From Sphingomonas natans (GTDB lineage Bacteria; Pseudomonadota; Alphaproteobacteria; Sphingomonadales; Sphingomonadaceae), in the NCBI RefSeq assembly GCF_030546695.1, contig NZ_JAUOTP010000002.1, positions 62,001 to 126,000 of the forward strand: a DNA stretch of 64,000 nucleotides, given 5' to 3'. Position numbers and translations under genes: made by a program. Within the stretch, counting starts at the first letter, position 1, and every line of letters starts with the position of its first letter. Shown in pieces: positions 43,199-51,937 of this stretch. The notes beneath the pieces were generated by a model. It had not been told where the DNA came from, did not search any database, and worked only from the letters and a program-made list of their open reading frames with translations.

Positions 43199-45070
43199 CT
43201 ACCCCTCGATCAAGTTAAGCTCGATCAAATTTTCATCTGCAGCCCGAAGTGATTCTAGTTTGTCACGTAACTCCGAAGCACCTCGCGCGAAGACACCAGC
43301 CATTTCGTTAAATAACCCAGGCGCGTTCGTATGGACAAGCCAGTAGTTGTCTGCCTCATCAATAACCCGATCGTTTATCAGATCGTTAGGGGCGCTAAGT
43401 TGTGAAATCCTTTTTACAAATCTCAATCTCTCTTTTTCAGGCAGCCTTGACCTCACCTCGTTAAGATGATCCTTAGAGTTAAACAAAAGCTTTTGCGAGA
43501 GAAACTTTGTCGAGTTGAGCTTATAGTAGCTTCCAAGCTGCATGCACTCAGTTCCCAGCGTCTCGATACCGAATCCATCGACCTGACCATCTCTTGAAAC
43601 ATAAAGACGACGACACAGCTTTAGAATGATCATCCCCGGGTTTTCAACAAACGCCCGATCACTAAATAACGAAGTCATTTTCTCGAGGGTCGGCAGGCCC
43701 CACAATTTATCGACCATCCTCGGTGCCATTTCCTTCAGAATGGCTCCGGCACTTTCGGTAGAGCTCTTAAGCATTAAAGCGGCTACATACTCGACTGCTT
43801 TGTCGCCTCTGTATTCGGATACGAATAGCGCGGCAAAATATTCTTGAAACGACCTGTGTACGAAGGTATACAAGAGGCCATCTTCCTGCATAATACATAC
43901 GCTTTCGATAAGGTCTTTGAGGACCGCGCTGGGAGACGCTGAAAGCGAGCAATACTTTAGCGATTTTTCAATCCTGGATATAATTTCGAGCCTCGAAAAA
44001 GCATATTTATTGTTTGCATAGGTCGCAAAGCAGAACGCTGAAAAGAAGTTTCTAAAATCGTCCACGCTGATCGCGCTATAGCGCTTCCGCTCATAAACTC
44101 CTTTAGATAGATCATGTTTAAAAAATAGAGTTTCGAACGCTTGGTCGTAAAATATATATATCTTGTCGCCCGAATCCGCAAACTGATCATAACGCAACAG
44201 CATAATAGTTGCCAAAAGCGGATTAGTGAGGAAGCTTTTATGCTTATCATACAGAAAGCTGCTAAGGTCCTTTAGGAATTTTGCCTTTATAGTTTTGTCG
44301 AACTCTATTTTCTTTATAACTGATGTAACCTGCCTTTTATCGAGCGGCAGCACATTAAAGCACGCGAATTGCGCCCAGCCGTTAAGGCCGCTATCCTCTC
44401 TTGAGGAGATGATGAGAATATTGTCAGGATACCTTACAGGAAACTTTCCTATTTCCCGGTAGACAGATTCCCTATGCAAGGGGTCGACCTCGTCAAGACC
44501 GTCCAGAATTACAAGAAAAAGTCCGGATATAAGCCCCTTCTCGAATTGCTCGAATGTCAGTCTACTTTTCTTGGAAGCAGAGTCTTCGAAGATCAGTCGC
44601 TCAAATGATTTCTCGCTCCCATAGCTCAGAGTTCGCAGCTCTATAAAGAGCGGTATCCTGCCCCTCGGATTTTCGAAGCGGCAAAGAGCAAGATATTTCA
44701 TAAACATTGTTTTACCAGAGCCTCCAGAGCCCTGAATAATAACATTCTTATACTCTTCTAGATTCTCAATAAGGTAGTTATCGGTAACCTTGGATCGCCG
44801 CTTTTGGAGTTTTATCGAGACATACTGGGAGAGAAGCTCGACTGACTCTTCACGATATATCAGCGTTTTTACTTTATAGCATTTTTCAAACGTCGTTTGG
44901 AGGTGGTGCCCGAAGCCGATACCAAGTGCCGTAGCAACCTTCTCCGGCGTACGCCTGACCTGGTCCCCAATTTGCGAGGCGATTTTGGGAGCGGACGCAG
45001 CTAGGGCCTTGCCAATAACTGCTTGCGCATCAAAATGGCTAAGAGCATCCACGAGCGACTTTGCCACCAT
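43199..45070 (-). CDS. NACHT-domain STAND NTPase, probable anti-phage protein
   Basis: This 623-residue protein has a helical N-terminal region (about residues 1-100), then a NACHT NTPase. Walker A is GSGGSGKT at 114-121, Walker B LVILDGLDEVD at 186-196, sensor-like IISSRED at 220-226, LTNPLLATIML at 281-291 and the NACHT-end motif FVHRSFQEYFAA at 403-414. A C-terminal domain of some 200 residues without clear repeats follows. Bacterial NACHT proteins of this size act as NLR-like phage sensors. The gene is AT-rich compared with the chromosome and stands alone, consistent with single-gene defence. The trigger and killing activity are unknown. Confidence 0.88.
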   Translation of the reverse strand: MVAKSLVDALSHFDAQAVIGKALAASAPKIASQIGDQVRRTPEKVATALGIGFGHHLQTTFEKCYKVKTLIYREESVELLSQYVSIKLQKRRSKVTDNYLIENLEEYKNVIIQGSGGSGKTMFMKYLALCRFENPRGRIPLFIELRTLSYGSEKSFERLIFEDSASKKSRLTFEQFEKGLISGLFLVILDGLDEVDPLHRESVYREIGKFPVRYPDNILIISSREDSGLNGWAQFACFNVLPLDKRQVTSVIKKIEFDKTIKAKFLKDLSSFLYDKHKSFLTNPLLATIMLLRYDQFADSGDKIYIFYDQAFETLFFKHDLSKGVYERKRYSAISVDDFRNFFSAFCFATYANNKYAFSRLEIISRIEKSLKYCSLSASPSAVLKDLIESVCIMQEDGLLYTFVHRSFQEYFAALFVSEYRGDKAVEYVAALMLKSSTESAGAILKEMAPRMVDKLWGLPTLEKMTSLFSDRAFVENPGMIILKLCRRLYVSRDGQVDGFGIETLGTECMQLGSYYKLNSTKFLSQKLLFNSKDHLNEVRSRLPEKERLRFVKRISQLSAPNDLINDRVIDEADNYWLVHTNAPGLFNEMAGVFARGASELRDKLESLRAADENLIELNLIEG

Positions 45071-45459
45071 TTATTTGCCTTTCTTCGCGAACCAGCCTCC
45101 GCCCGCTGACAGAGATACGGAATTTGAACGAGACCGCCTAGGTCTGCAAGCGACGACGATCGAGATGCATGTCTCGGAGTCATGCCGTGGCGCTATCGAA
45201 ATTTGGTGGGCCGCTCCGAACGATTTTGAGCCGTGCTAGCGTGCATCCGCTGTCTCGTCTCTCGCTGACCACTACTAAGCCTCGTCAGAAAGAACTTTCG
45301 CCTCCACATTGGTGCGCAAAGAGCTCAACGCCCGATAAGCGCTTCGCGTCTAATCTTAGACGCCTAGCGACGCCGTTGGGCATTGTCCCTCCCGCCTTCG
45401 TCTTCCGAACCTCACCCCACCGGTTCGGACGTCACCGTCCCTTTTCCGGCCGCCCGCCC
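45071..45459. other. 389-bp region with no supported gene
   Basis: This region lies upstream of the NACHT gene and downstream of the DUF4236 gene. It should include the NACHT promoter. A plus-strand frame crosses it but its composition is poor. I see no RNA gene or strong repeat. Confidence 0.35.
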
Positions 45460-46095
45460 CTAGGACTGCCCGCCCGTTGCGCCCTGCTGTCGGCAGAAGG
45501 CATCCAACCCTCTTGCATTGTTCGTGGTCCGAAGTGCGATAGCCGTCTCCCGAGCTTGGGGGCTGAAATCCTCGATTTCGCGCTTGAACCAGTCCCATAC
45601 GCGATCGACCGGGCGGCGGTCTGGTGCGAGGGGTGCAGGGTTCGACGGGATCGCTTCTTTCGGTGTCGGCCGATGCGGCCGGTCTGACGCGGCAGCTTGC
45701 AGTCTCACTACCAACGCGCTGATCAGTGCTATCACCGACAGCGCCGCTGGTACGATGACCAAGACTTTAATAAACGTATCGTTATTGTAAAATAGCACCA
45801 GCGAAAACAAGCCGCTTATAAGGCAGTATAATGACGAGCGACCTACGTCATCTACTCGATTTTCCCGATATGACGCTGGCTTGACGATTGGCTTCGCAGG
45901 ACTAACGACCGGCTTCGCTAAATGACTGTACGATATACCTGACCCGGGGATGCCGACGGTGGTGCGCACGCCCTTCTTGGATACGTTTACGGTAGCGCCC
46001 TTGGTTCCGATACTGGTGGAGACACCCGACTTGGAAAGGTTGACGCGGACTCCCGGCATGATCCGAACAGACTTGCGAAAGCGAAAATTCCCCAC
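45460..46095 (-). CDS. DUF4236 membrane protein
   Basis: This 211-residue protein starts GNFRFRKSVRIMPGVRVNLS and continues SKSGVSTSIGTKGATVNVSK, the diagnostic DUF4236 beta-rich domain. Two hydrophobic helices follow near residues 90-140 (LYCLISGLFSLVLF and VLVIVPAALSVIALISALVV) and then a Pro-rich cytoplasmic tail. The GTG at 46095 is preceded by GGGAGGGA. The family has no settled function and is often found in mobile elements. Confidence 0.85.
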   Translation of the reverse strand: MGNFRFRKSVRIMPGVRVNLSKSGVSTSIGTKGATVNVSKKGVRTTVGIPGSGISYSHLAKPVVSPAKPIVKPASYRENRVDDVGRSSLYCLISGLFSLVLFYNNDTFIKVLVIVPAALSVIALISALVVRLQAAASDRPHRPTPKEAIPSNPAPLAPDRRPVDRVWDWFKREIEDFSPQARETAIALRTTNNARGLDAFCRQQGATGGQS

Positions 46096-46200
46096 TGGTC
46101 CCTCCCCCAAGAGCGCCACAGCTTTTGCCTACGTTCCCGTTACGAGTCGAGCCGCCGGCCTGTCTCACGCTTACAAGTTTTGAACCTACCCGGATTTGGA

Positions 46201-46265
46201 GATACCGATCCTCCAAAAGATACTAGTTGGCGTTGTGAGCCTGTCTCACTAAGATACAGTATCTT
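46201..46265. repeat. AAGATAC repeats upstream of the serine recombinase (possible res site)
   Basis: GATAC occurs at 46201, AAGATAC at 46217, and a perfect palindrome AAGATAC-A-GTATCTT at 46251-46265. Ordered subsites directly upstream of a resolvase-type gene are typical of its crossover or operator site. Confidence 0.55.
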
Positions 46266-46288
46266 TCGAGTCGCTTAAGGATCGCGAT

Positions 46289-46864
46289 ATGAGCCGCATT
46301 CTGTATCTACGTTGCTCCACCGCCAGCCAGAGCGTGGAAGCGCAACGGCAAGCCCTAGGCGGCAACTTCGATCGCGAGTTCGTGGACGAGGGGATCAGCG
46401 GTGCCACAATGGCAGCAGATCGCCCCGGCTTCGCCGCGTTGCTCTCTTATATACGAGAAGGCGACCAACTCGCGGTCTATGCCTTGGACCGGCTAGGACG
46501 TGACGCCCTCGATGCGCAGGCAACCGTTAGAAAGCTGCTGAACATGGGCGTTACGCTCGACGTTCATGGCCTTGGCCCCATCGGCAAGGGGGTGGGCGAA
46601 CTAATCGTCGCAGTCTTGGCGCAGATCGCGGACATGGAACGCCAGAGGATCAAAGAGCGCTGCGATAGCGGACGCGCGGCAGCAAAAGCGTCCCTAGCCG
46701 CCACAGGTCGGACCCATCGGGGTAAGGTCAGCCTAGGCAGACCGATGGCAGCGGACGCCAAAGCGGTTGTGGCGTGGCGTAGAGAGAACAAGGCCAGCAT
46801 ATCGCAGACGATGGTGAAGTTCGGGATTAGCAAGGCGACGGTAGCTAGGTATTGCGCGGGCTAG
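46289..46864 (+). CDS. Serine recombinase (resolvase/invertase family)
   Basis: This 191-residue enzyme begins MSRILYLRCSTASQSVEAQR, with the catalytic serine in RCSTASQ. The conserved DRLGRDALD and a long helix around QIADMERQRIKERCDSG complete the catalytic domain. The C-terminal helix-turn-helix is SISQTMVKFGISKATVARY. It may resolve, invert or move part of the island. Target-like repeats lie immediately upstream. Confidence 0.92.
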   Translation: MSRILYLRCSTASQSVEAQRQALGGNFDREFVDEGISGATMAADRPGFAALLSYIREGDQLAVYALDRLGRDALDAQATVRKLLNMGVTLDVHGLGPIGKGVGELIVAVLAQIADMERQRIKERCDSGRAAAKASLAATGRTHRGKVSLGRPMAADAKAVVAWRRENKASISQTMVKFGISKATVARYCAG

Positions 46865-47042
46865 CGGCCCGCCGCCCACAGCCTTCGAAGGGCAGAGTCT
46901 TAGATTTTGCCAGGTATGGCCGATACGGCCCCTTTTCAGTTGGCTGTTTGATTTAGGTAACCTCACACAAGTGATAATCATAAATAGAACACTAAATGAT
47001 GCTGGCGCCTTATCAAAAGCAGACAAATAATGCACGGCATAA

Positions 47043-47056
47043 TGTTAATTATAACA
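47043..47056. promoter_or_regulatory. Small inverted repeat TGTTA-ATTA-TAACA
   Basis: This AT-rich 5+5 inverted repeat lies in the 286-base gap between the recombinase and the next gene, about 95 bases before its start. It is a possible operator or part of the promoter region. Confidence 0.3.
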
Positions 47057-47150
47057 GTAATGTCCAAGCTATAGAACAAAAAGCTGTTGTCAGCCGAGAT
47101 TTTGGCGCTAATGGGGGCTCCGGCGCGCTTCTTCGCGCAGGAGACTGACA

Positions 47151-47576
47151 ATGATGATGCATGAAATCCGCCCGATCAATAATGATGTATTCGAGCATAT
47201 CGCATATGATCTGGTGGACGCCAGTGGTAAACACTCTCTCTTTGGGGTTGATGAGCCTACCAGAGCCTTGTTCGTAAGTCGCACTATCGCGCGATTTAAC
47301 GAGTTGCTTCTTGGCGAAGAGTTTGTGCGAATGACTCGCACGCGGCTCTCCGCTTTCAGCGATTTTCTCGATCAGGCGGACCTACCCCGGCAGTTTCGTA
47401 TTGCGGTCAAGGTGCCGGGCAACTTCACTAAGGCAGAGGTGCGCGAGGCATTTAGTAAGGCGCTTGCAGAGAATGTGACTAATGGGACGCCTGTGCTGGT
47501 CGGTGACGAGGAAAGTTCATCCGTTATCGCCGACCTCTTGAACGGCGAAGAGTACCAGCCCTCTAGAGCCGCGTAG
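47151..47576 (+). CDS. Hypothetical protein (141 aa)
   Basis: I do not recognise this protein. It is soluble, mixed alpha/beta and without signal peptide, with the segments LFGVDEPTRALFVSRTIARFNE and EVREAFSKALAENVTNGTPV. AGGAGA lies seven bases before the ATG, and two more in-frame ATG codons follow immediately. It is convergent with the polymerase-like gene, with about 35 bases between their ends. Confidence 0.65.
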   Translation: MMMHEIRPINNDVFEHIAYDLVDASGKHSLFGVDEPTRALFVSRTIARFNELLLGEEFVRMTRTRLSAFSDFLDQADLPRQFRIAVKVPGNFTKAEVREAFSKALAENVTNGTPVLVGDEESSSVIADLLNGEEYQPSRAA

Positions 47577-47611
47577 CCGATCGTGTTTGCTGTAGGAGGG
47601 GGCAACCCCTC

Positions 47612-48946
47612 CTACTTGGTCTTGACTCGGACGAGGACGCCTGCATGTTCGCAGAAAGCTTGGATCATAACACGCCCTACAAGCGCTGCTTTCGAAGCCG
47701 GGACGATAACTGAGTCATGCAGAGGGAGCGCCGGTATCCCATGCCGGAACGCCAGTTCCTCTAGGGTAGCAATGAGCCCAAGGCTCTCCCGGTATTGGAG
47801 GTCCGCCCATGTGAAGCCGCTATCCTGCCATTTTAGCAGGATCGGCAGTGCCTTCACGACGGCGGCCTTCACCATAGCGAACGGGTAGTCCCGTTGAAGC
47901 CGTGATAGCTCTTCTGTGGTGTAGTCCCAGTCCTTCTTTCTAATCCCGAATTCACGTTTCAGGTAGTCGATCTTTGACCCTTTGGGCCATTGCCGGGGTA
48001 TCTTCCCCGCCCCCAAGGTGGCCGTCACGAACCGCTTCACCACGTTCCGGTTATCTATCCCCGAACCTGCATATAGATCGTCCACGTCGGGCAACGGTAT
48101 GCCGAGAAGATGGTAGGCGATGGTCAGGTGACTGGCTGACACGTCCACTTCGCACACCCGCTCCCCATTAATGCGGATGCCCGGTCGTTTTTCTCGTTCC
48201 ATGTTCTGGAAGTTGCCGATCGCATAGACTCGGCCACCTTTGTCATACCGGCCTTGGTTGAACTGGCGGAAAAAGCCTTCAAAGACGCAACCGGTGAAAA
48301 CGTGCCGCGCGACGAAGCCGTTAAGCCCCTGCATCTGGTAGACCAAGGACTCCACCCTAGGGTCAGCCATATCGATAGGAAGGCGCCTCCCCCTAAGCGG
48401 ATGCCAGAAATCGCTCTTCTTGGATGCCCTAAGCCTGACCGGATCACGAACCTGATCGGGGCTACCGGTGATGAACCGGAAGTGATCCCCATAGTTGGAA
48501 GGAGTGATGCCATACCCAAGCAGAAACTCGAATAGGGCTCGTGTTCCCTTCATGCGGGCTGCGGTGCCGTCGCCACCATCCTCCCGACGGGAATAGAAGC
48601 CTAGCTTGACCTCAATGAACCCCGCGTCCCTAAGTCCTTTGAAAACCCGGATAAAAGGACTGTAACCGATATAGCATCCCTTGAAGGAGGGCTTATGCAA
48701 TGAGCGAAATAGGGATGAACCATCCTTCTTTGAAGCCAATCCTAAAAGGTCATTGAGGAACGACTCCAATGCCTTCCTTGTTTTCAGTGAATTATATTCC
48801 CATTCTTGATTCTGTTTTAAGAGTGAGAAAAGTCTGTCAACAGACTCATTCGCAATCAACGAGATAGCCTTACCGCTTAACAATAGGCCATCATCACTAT
48901 AGTCTCTTTCTATAAGGTTTGAGCCACTATTTAATAATACAGACAT
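47612..48946 (-). CDS. Polymerase-like protein with motifs A, B and C (single-subunit/family A type)
   Basis: This 444-residue protein has an N-terminal part with a winged-helix-like stretch (YSPFIRVFKGLRDAGFIEVK, residues 95-114). The C-terminal half carries an ordered motif set: GRVYAIGNFQNM (238-249), EVDVSASHLTIAYHL with Asp268 (motif A-like), R300-x3-K304 in RNVVKRFVTATLGAGK (motif B-like), and LPLHDSVIVP with His410-Asp411 (motif C-like). In T7 RNA polymerase and family A DNA polymerases the same order supplies the two catalytic aspartates and the fingers lysine. It is far shorter than those enzymes and has no exonuclease domain. I infer a minimal replicase or template-dependent polymerase; the alternative is a replication initiator of unrelated fold. 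Confidence 0.6.
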   Translation of the reverse strand: MSVLLNSGSNLIERDYSDDGLLLSGKAISLIANESVDRLFSLLKQNQEWEYNSLKTRKALESFLNDLLGLASKKDGSSLFRSLHKPSFKGCYIGYSPFIRVFKGLRDAGFIEVKLGFYSRREDGGDGTAARMKGTRALFEFLLGYGITPSNYGDHFRFITGSPDQVRDPVRLRASKKSDFWHPLRGRRLPIDMADPRVESLVYQMQGLNGFVARHVFTGCVFEGFFRQFNQGRYDKGGRVYAIGNFQNMEREKRPGIRINGERVCEVDVSASHLTIAYHLLGIPLPDVDDLYAGSGIDNRNVVKRFVTATLGAGKIPRQWPKGSKIDYLKREFGIRKKDWDYTTEELSRLQRDYPFAMVKAAVVKALPILLKWQDSGFTWADLQYRESLGLIATLEELAFRHGIPALPLHDSVIVPASKAALVGRVMIQAFCEHAGVLVRVKTK

Positions 48947-49000
48947 GATATGTGTATCTATCTCTCTTTCCCTGTAGTTAACTGGTACCGTTTTTGTAAA

Positions 49001-49207
49001 TTAGCGATATTCCGCCATATTGCCGGCGCAGGTGAGCAGGAGGGTATAGGCCTCGTCTAGATCGGGGCATTCATAGAGTGGGGTAGAAGGCCGCTCCATG
49101 ATGTAGCGAACGTCACCGGCCAGCTTGGTTAGCTTCTCTGCGTTGGCACGGCACTCGTCACGTTCCCGTTGTAGGCGAGCATTCTGAAACTTAGATAAAT
49201 CAGTCAC
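49001..49207 (-). CDS. Small coiled-coil hypothetical protein (68 aa)
   Basis: This small charged protein begins MTDLSKFQNARLQRERDECR, a likely coiled coil, and ends near CAGNMAEYR. The GTG start has GGAGA eight bases upstream. It lies 54 bases upstream of the polymerase-like gene on the same strand, so it may be cotranscribed and act with it. No family is recognised. Confidence 0.6.
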   Translation of the reverse strand: MTDLSKFQNARLQRERDECRANAEKLTKLAGDVRYIMERPSTPLYECPDLDEAYTLLLTCAGNMAEYR

Positions 49208-50017
49208 TTAAATCTCCATAAGGCACACGTTTCCCCGGCTCGCCGTAGGGGTTCGCCGCGTTCATTAGGTCGAAAATGGGGACGCCCCCTCCCTTCCGGC
49301 GTCCACGGAAGGAAAGGGCCATGCAGGCATCGCTGACTGCAAACTGCCTCTAGCGTAGTATTCGCAGGGGGAAAAGCCTTTGAGGTTGCAGTTACTTCAG
49401 TGCGGATTGAGGTTCTGGGACGTTAAGGTAACTATAAGAAAAGTTTATAAGATTAGACGCTTTTGATGTTAAGGCCGATCTATTCTCGTTTATAATACGA
49501 CAGTTTTTAACAAAGCAGGGAAAACCTCGCAGCGCGATGCGGTGACGGAGAACCTATTTAAGCTCACACGTGCGAAGACTGTGTTATGTGAATAATACAG
49601 AGGCGATTGAACGTTGGCGATGGGAAGCAATCTGCGTGTGCTACTAATACGCGGATATGCAGTACCGTTTATGCTTAGCTCCAAAGCGAACGTTGCATTG
49701 AACCGGACACCGGGAATCCGAGGCTCACAGCTTCCACCGTTGCGAATGGGGCGCAGCAGGTTGCGGGCGTTCAGAAACGGGGAAAGATGCTGGCGCTTCA
49801 ACCGGCTCGCCGATCGATCACGCAATCAACCGTCTGCCTGTAAGGGCGGAGTGGATCGGATGCGGGGGAGGTCCAGCAGGGAGCAGGGCATCCGCTCCGA
49901 AGTGCTAACATAGCGAAGGGATTAGTTCCGTCTTGGACCAACCATTAACCATACACCCGACTTTACAAGCTGATAGCCCACCGCCATTGCGTTTGGGTTA
50001 TCTCGGGGGGGGGCTTC
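49208..50017. other. 810-bp gene-poor island region
   Basis: This AT-richer stretch lies between two divergent transcription units. Overlapping frames on both strands near 49490-49913 have no ribosome-binding site or coherent composition. The last 60 bases form the leader of the first PEP-CTERM gene, matching the leader of the second. Confidence 0.4.
49960..50017 (+). repeat. Duplicated leader of PEP-CTERM gene 1, with G9 tract
   Basis: The stretch starting ACTTTACAA and continuing GATAGCCCACCGCCATTGCG is shared almost base for base with the leader of the second PEP-CTERM gene at 51038-51094. It ends in nine consecutive G directly before CTTC and the start codon. Confidence 0.75.
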
Positions 50018-50731
50018 ATGAAAATTGGGTTGATGATCGCGGCAAGCGTTGCTGCGATGGTAGCTGGTACGGCAGATGCCGCCGTGATCCTGCTCAACAG
50101 TGTCGGAACGATCACATCGGCTGGCGCTTCATTTAGCGGTTTCCAAGGCCCGTATTCGAGCAGCGATCCTCAATTAGGGGATGATATTCGTCTTCAGGTG
50201 AGGCTCGATACGGACTCCGAGTTGCTCTCGGGATCAGCGGCATTTTGCTGTGGCAATTATAAACTAGAAAATGCCTCATTTCAGCTCACGGTCGGTGGCA
50301 AAACATATGACTATGGCTCTGACGGTAACCTATACATCTCGAACAATGTCCCTCTGTCACCCCAAGTTCCGACCCTTGACCAAATCTATTTGAGCTTGGG
50401 TGCTGCTTCAGGAATGAACCCGACGCCGTTTAACTTTGGCGATTCGCCATCAATATTTCTGTATCTCGTACAGTTCGATCCGACTGCAACGGCTCTTCCT
50501 GATGCCGACATGTCCCATCTTCCGCTCGGGCAATCGGCTTTCGCGTCACAAAAACTGACCTTCTCTGCATTCAGTTTGTATACTTACCAGATCGAGTCCA
50601 ACAATATGCAGACGACGCTTTCACTGGAAAACGCCGTCCCCGAGCCCGCTACGTGGGCGATGTTCATCGGCGGGTTCGGCTTGATTGGAGCGGCGATGCG
50701 GCGGCGGAAGGTCCGGGTGGCGTTTGGCTGA
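50018..50731 (+). CDS. PEP-CTERM sorting-domain secreted protein 1
   Basis: This 237-residue exported protein has the signal peptide MKIGLMIAASVAAMVAGTADA and a beta-rich body. The C-terminal sorting signal is VPEPATWAMFIGGFGLIGAA followed by RRRK. PEP-CTERM proteins are processed by an exosortase and are linked to extracellular polysaccharide in sphingomonads. No exosortase gene is in this window. The ribosome-binding site is a G9 run. Confidence 0.92.
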   Translation: MKIGLMIAASVAAMVAGTADAAVILLNSVGTITSAGASFSGFQGPYSSSDPQLGDDIRLQVRLDTDSELLSGSAAFCCGNYKLENASFQLTVGGKTYDYGSDGNLYISNNVPLSPQVPTLDQIYLSLGAASGMNPTPFNFGDSPSIFLYLVQFDPTATALPDADMSHLPLGQSAFASQKLTFSAFSLYTYQIESNNMQTTLSLENAVPEPATWAMFIGGFGLIGAAMRRRKVRVAFG

Positions 50732-51011
50732 GACTGTAAGAGGCTCGCACATCGGGATCGCGAAGTGGATCGCTGGCCTTGGGCTGGCGCTGGCGGGCAG
50801 TGCCCTGCAAGGTCAACCTCTCAACTATGGCAACCCAAACTACTGCTACGATCCTGCCCGATATTACGAGGAAGGGGTGACCAAATGCCCCAGTAAGAAG
50901 CCGGTGACCCGCCCTCGCAAGATCAAAACCAATCTCGATATACGGCGAGAAGCGATTGCGGCTTTCGAAAAGGAGGAGGCTGTGAAAGCGTCGGTCACGA
51001 AGCGCCGATAA
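50724..51011 (+). CDS. Hypothetical exported protein (95 aa)
   Basis: The probable TTG start overlaps the end of the PEP-CTERM gene. The N-terminal hydrophobic segment AKWIAGLGLALAGSALQGQ looks like a signal peptide, followed by NYGNPNYCYDPARYYEEGVT and a basic tail. The family is not recognised. The start is uncertain because no ATG precedes the signal segment. Confidence 0.5.
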   Translation: MAETVRGSHIGIAKWIAGLGLALAGSALQGQPLNYGNPNYCYDPARYYEEGVTKCPSKKPVTRPRKIKTNLDIRREAIAAFEKEEAVKASVTKRR

Positions 51012-51037
51012 AACCCTTAAAAAATGCCATATCGCCC

Positions 51038-51094
51038 ACTTTACAATCCGATAGCCCACCGCCATTGCGCCCTGATATCTATATGGGGGGCTTC
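51038..51094 (+). repeat. Duplicated leader of PEP-CTERM gene 2, with G6 tract
   Basis: This is the copy of the leader at 49960-50017. The block from ACTTTACAA to CCGCCATTGCG is nearly identical, the middle has diverged, and the G-run before CTTC-ATG has six bases instead of nine. Confidence 0.75.
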
Positions 51095-51694
51095 ATGAAG
51101 ATTGGACGGATGATCGCGGCGAGCGTAGCTGCGCTGACGATGGGTGCTTCACAGGTCGATGCGACCACCTACGTCAAATACACGCTGACGGGGGATGCAT
51201 ATTTGGTTCTCAATCAGGGTCCCGATCCAAGCGCCACGGCGAAAATCTACAACGTTGAATTTAACTATTATACGAACTCAGATGTTGGTCCCTCTTCTTT
51301 CCTGCTTTACGATAGTTCCAGCAGCCAATATGTCTCGACAAGCCTTACTGAAAGTTCGTTTTCAGTTTCGGCAACCAGTTCTGCTGGCAGCACGACTGTT
51401 TTAGCGAGCGCGAGCGGCGGCCAACCTTCGGTGGATAATCTGCCGTTTTATGACACTTTGATAAGCGGCACGCTTTCTCAAAGCAGCCATACCGGCAACC
51501 CCGCCTTTACGCTCCGGACGATTTCGACCGCGTTCTCTGCAACATCATTCACTGGTCTTAGCGCGCCGTCAGTCAGCACGGTTATTTCCGCAGCAAGCGT
51601 TCCCGAACCGGCAACATGGGCAATGTTCATAGGTGGCTTCGGTATGATCGGTGCAGGGATGCGTCGCCGCAAGGTCAGCGCCAGCTTCGCCTAA
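51095..51694 (+). CDS. PEP-CTERM sorting-domain secreted protein 2
   Basis: This 199-residue paralogue of the gene about 1 kb upstream has a signal peptide starting MKIGRMIAASVAALTMG, a Ser/Thr-rich beta body and the C-terminus VPEPATWAMFIGGFGMIGAG with RRRK. The start at 51095 matches the first copy and its leader, so the 10-codon upstream extension is rejected. Conserved ends with divergent middles suggest an old tandem duplication. Confidence 0.9.
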   Translation: MKIGRMIAASVAALTMGASQVDATTYVKYTLTGDAYLVLNQGPDPSATAKIYNVEFNYYTNSDVGPSSFLLYDSSSSQYVSTSLTESSFSVSATSSAGSTTVLASASGGQPSVDNLPFYDTLISGTLSQSSHTGNPAFTLRTISTAFSATSFTGLSAPSVSTVISAASVPEPATWAMFIGGFGMIGAGMRRRKVSASFA

Positions 51695-51937
51695 CGCGAT
51701 AGTATCTTTGCAAAGGCCATGGGTCGGGGCGGAAGGGTAGCGATCACTTCCGTCCCGTCTTTTGAACGATCAAGATACCGCGCAGACCGCCTTACGGCGG
51801 AGCAAGTGAAGCCAACTTCGATTGGCGCTGACACATTGGTCGCCACGCACGATAGATCGCTAGAATGCCCTATGAGAGCCGCAAGTCAAATTGCGCGGTG
51901 GTTGCGGGCAGAAGCTCGTTCCGCGGCCCTACGGGCC

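Noticed and set aside
45169-45687. 172-codon plus-strand frame
   Set aside because: Its second half is antisense to the DUF4236 gene and its first half has a composition unlike any protein.
49490-49913. Overlapping frames on both strands (111 and 99 codons)
   Set aside because: They contradict each other, lack ribosome-binding sites and have no coherent hydrophobic or helical pattern.
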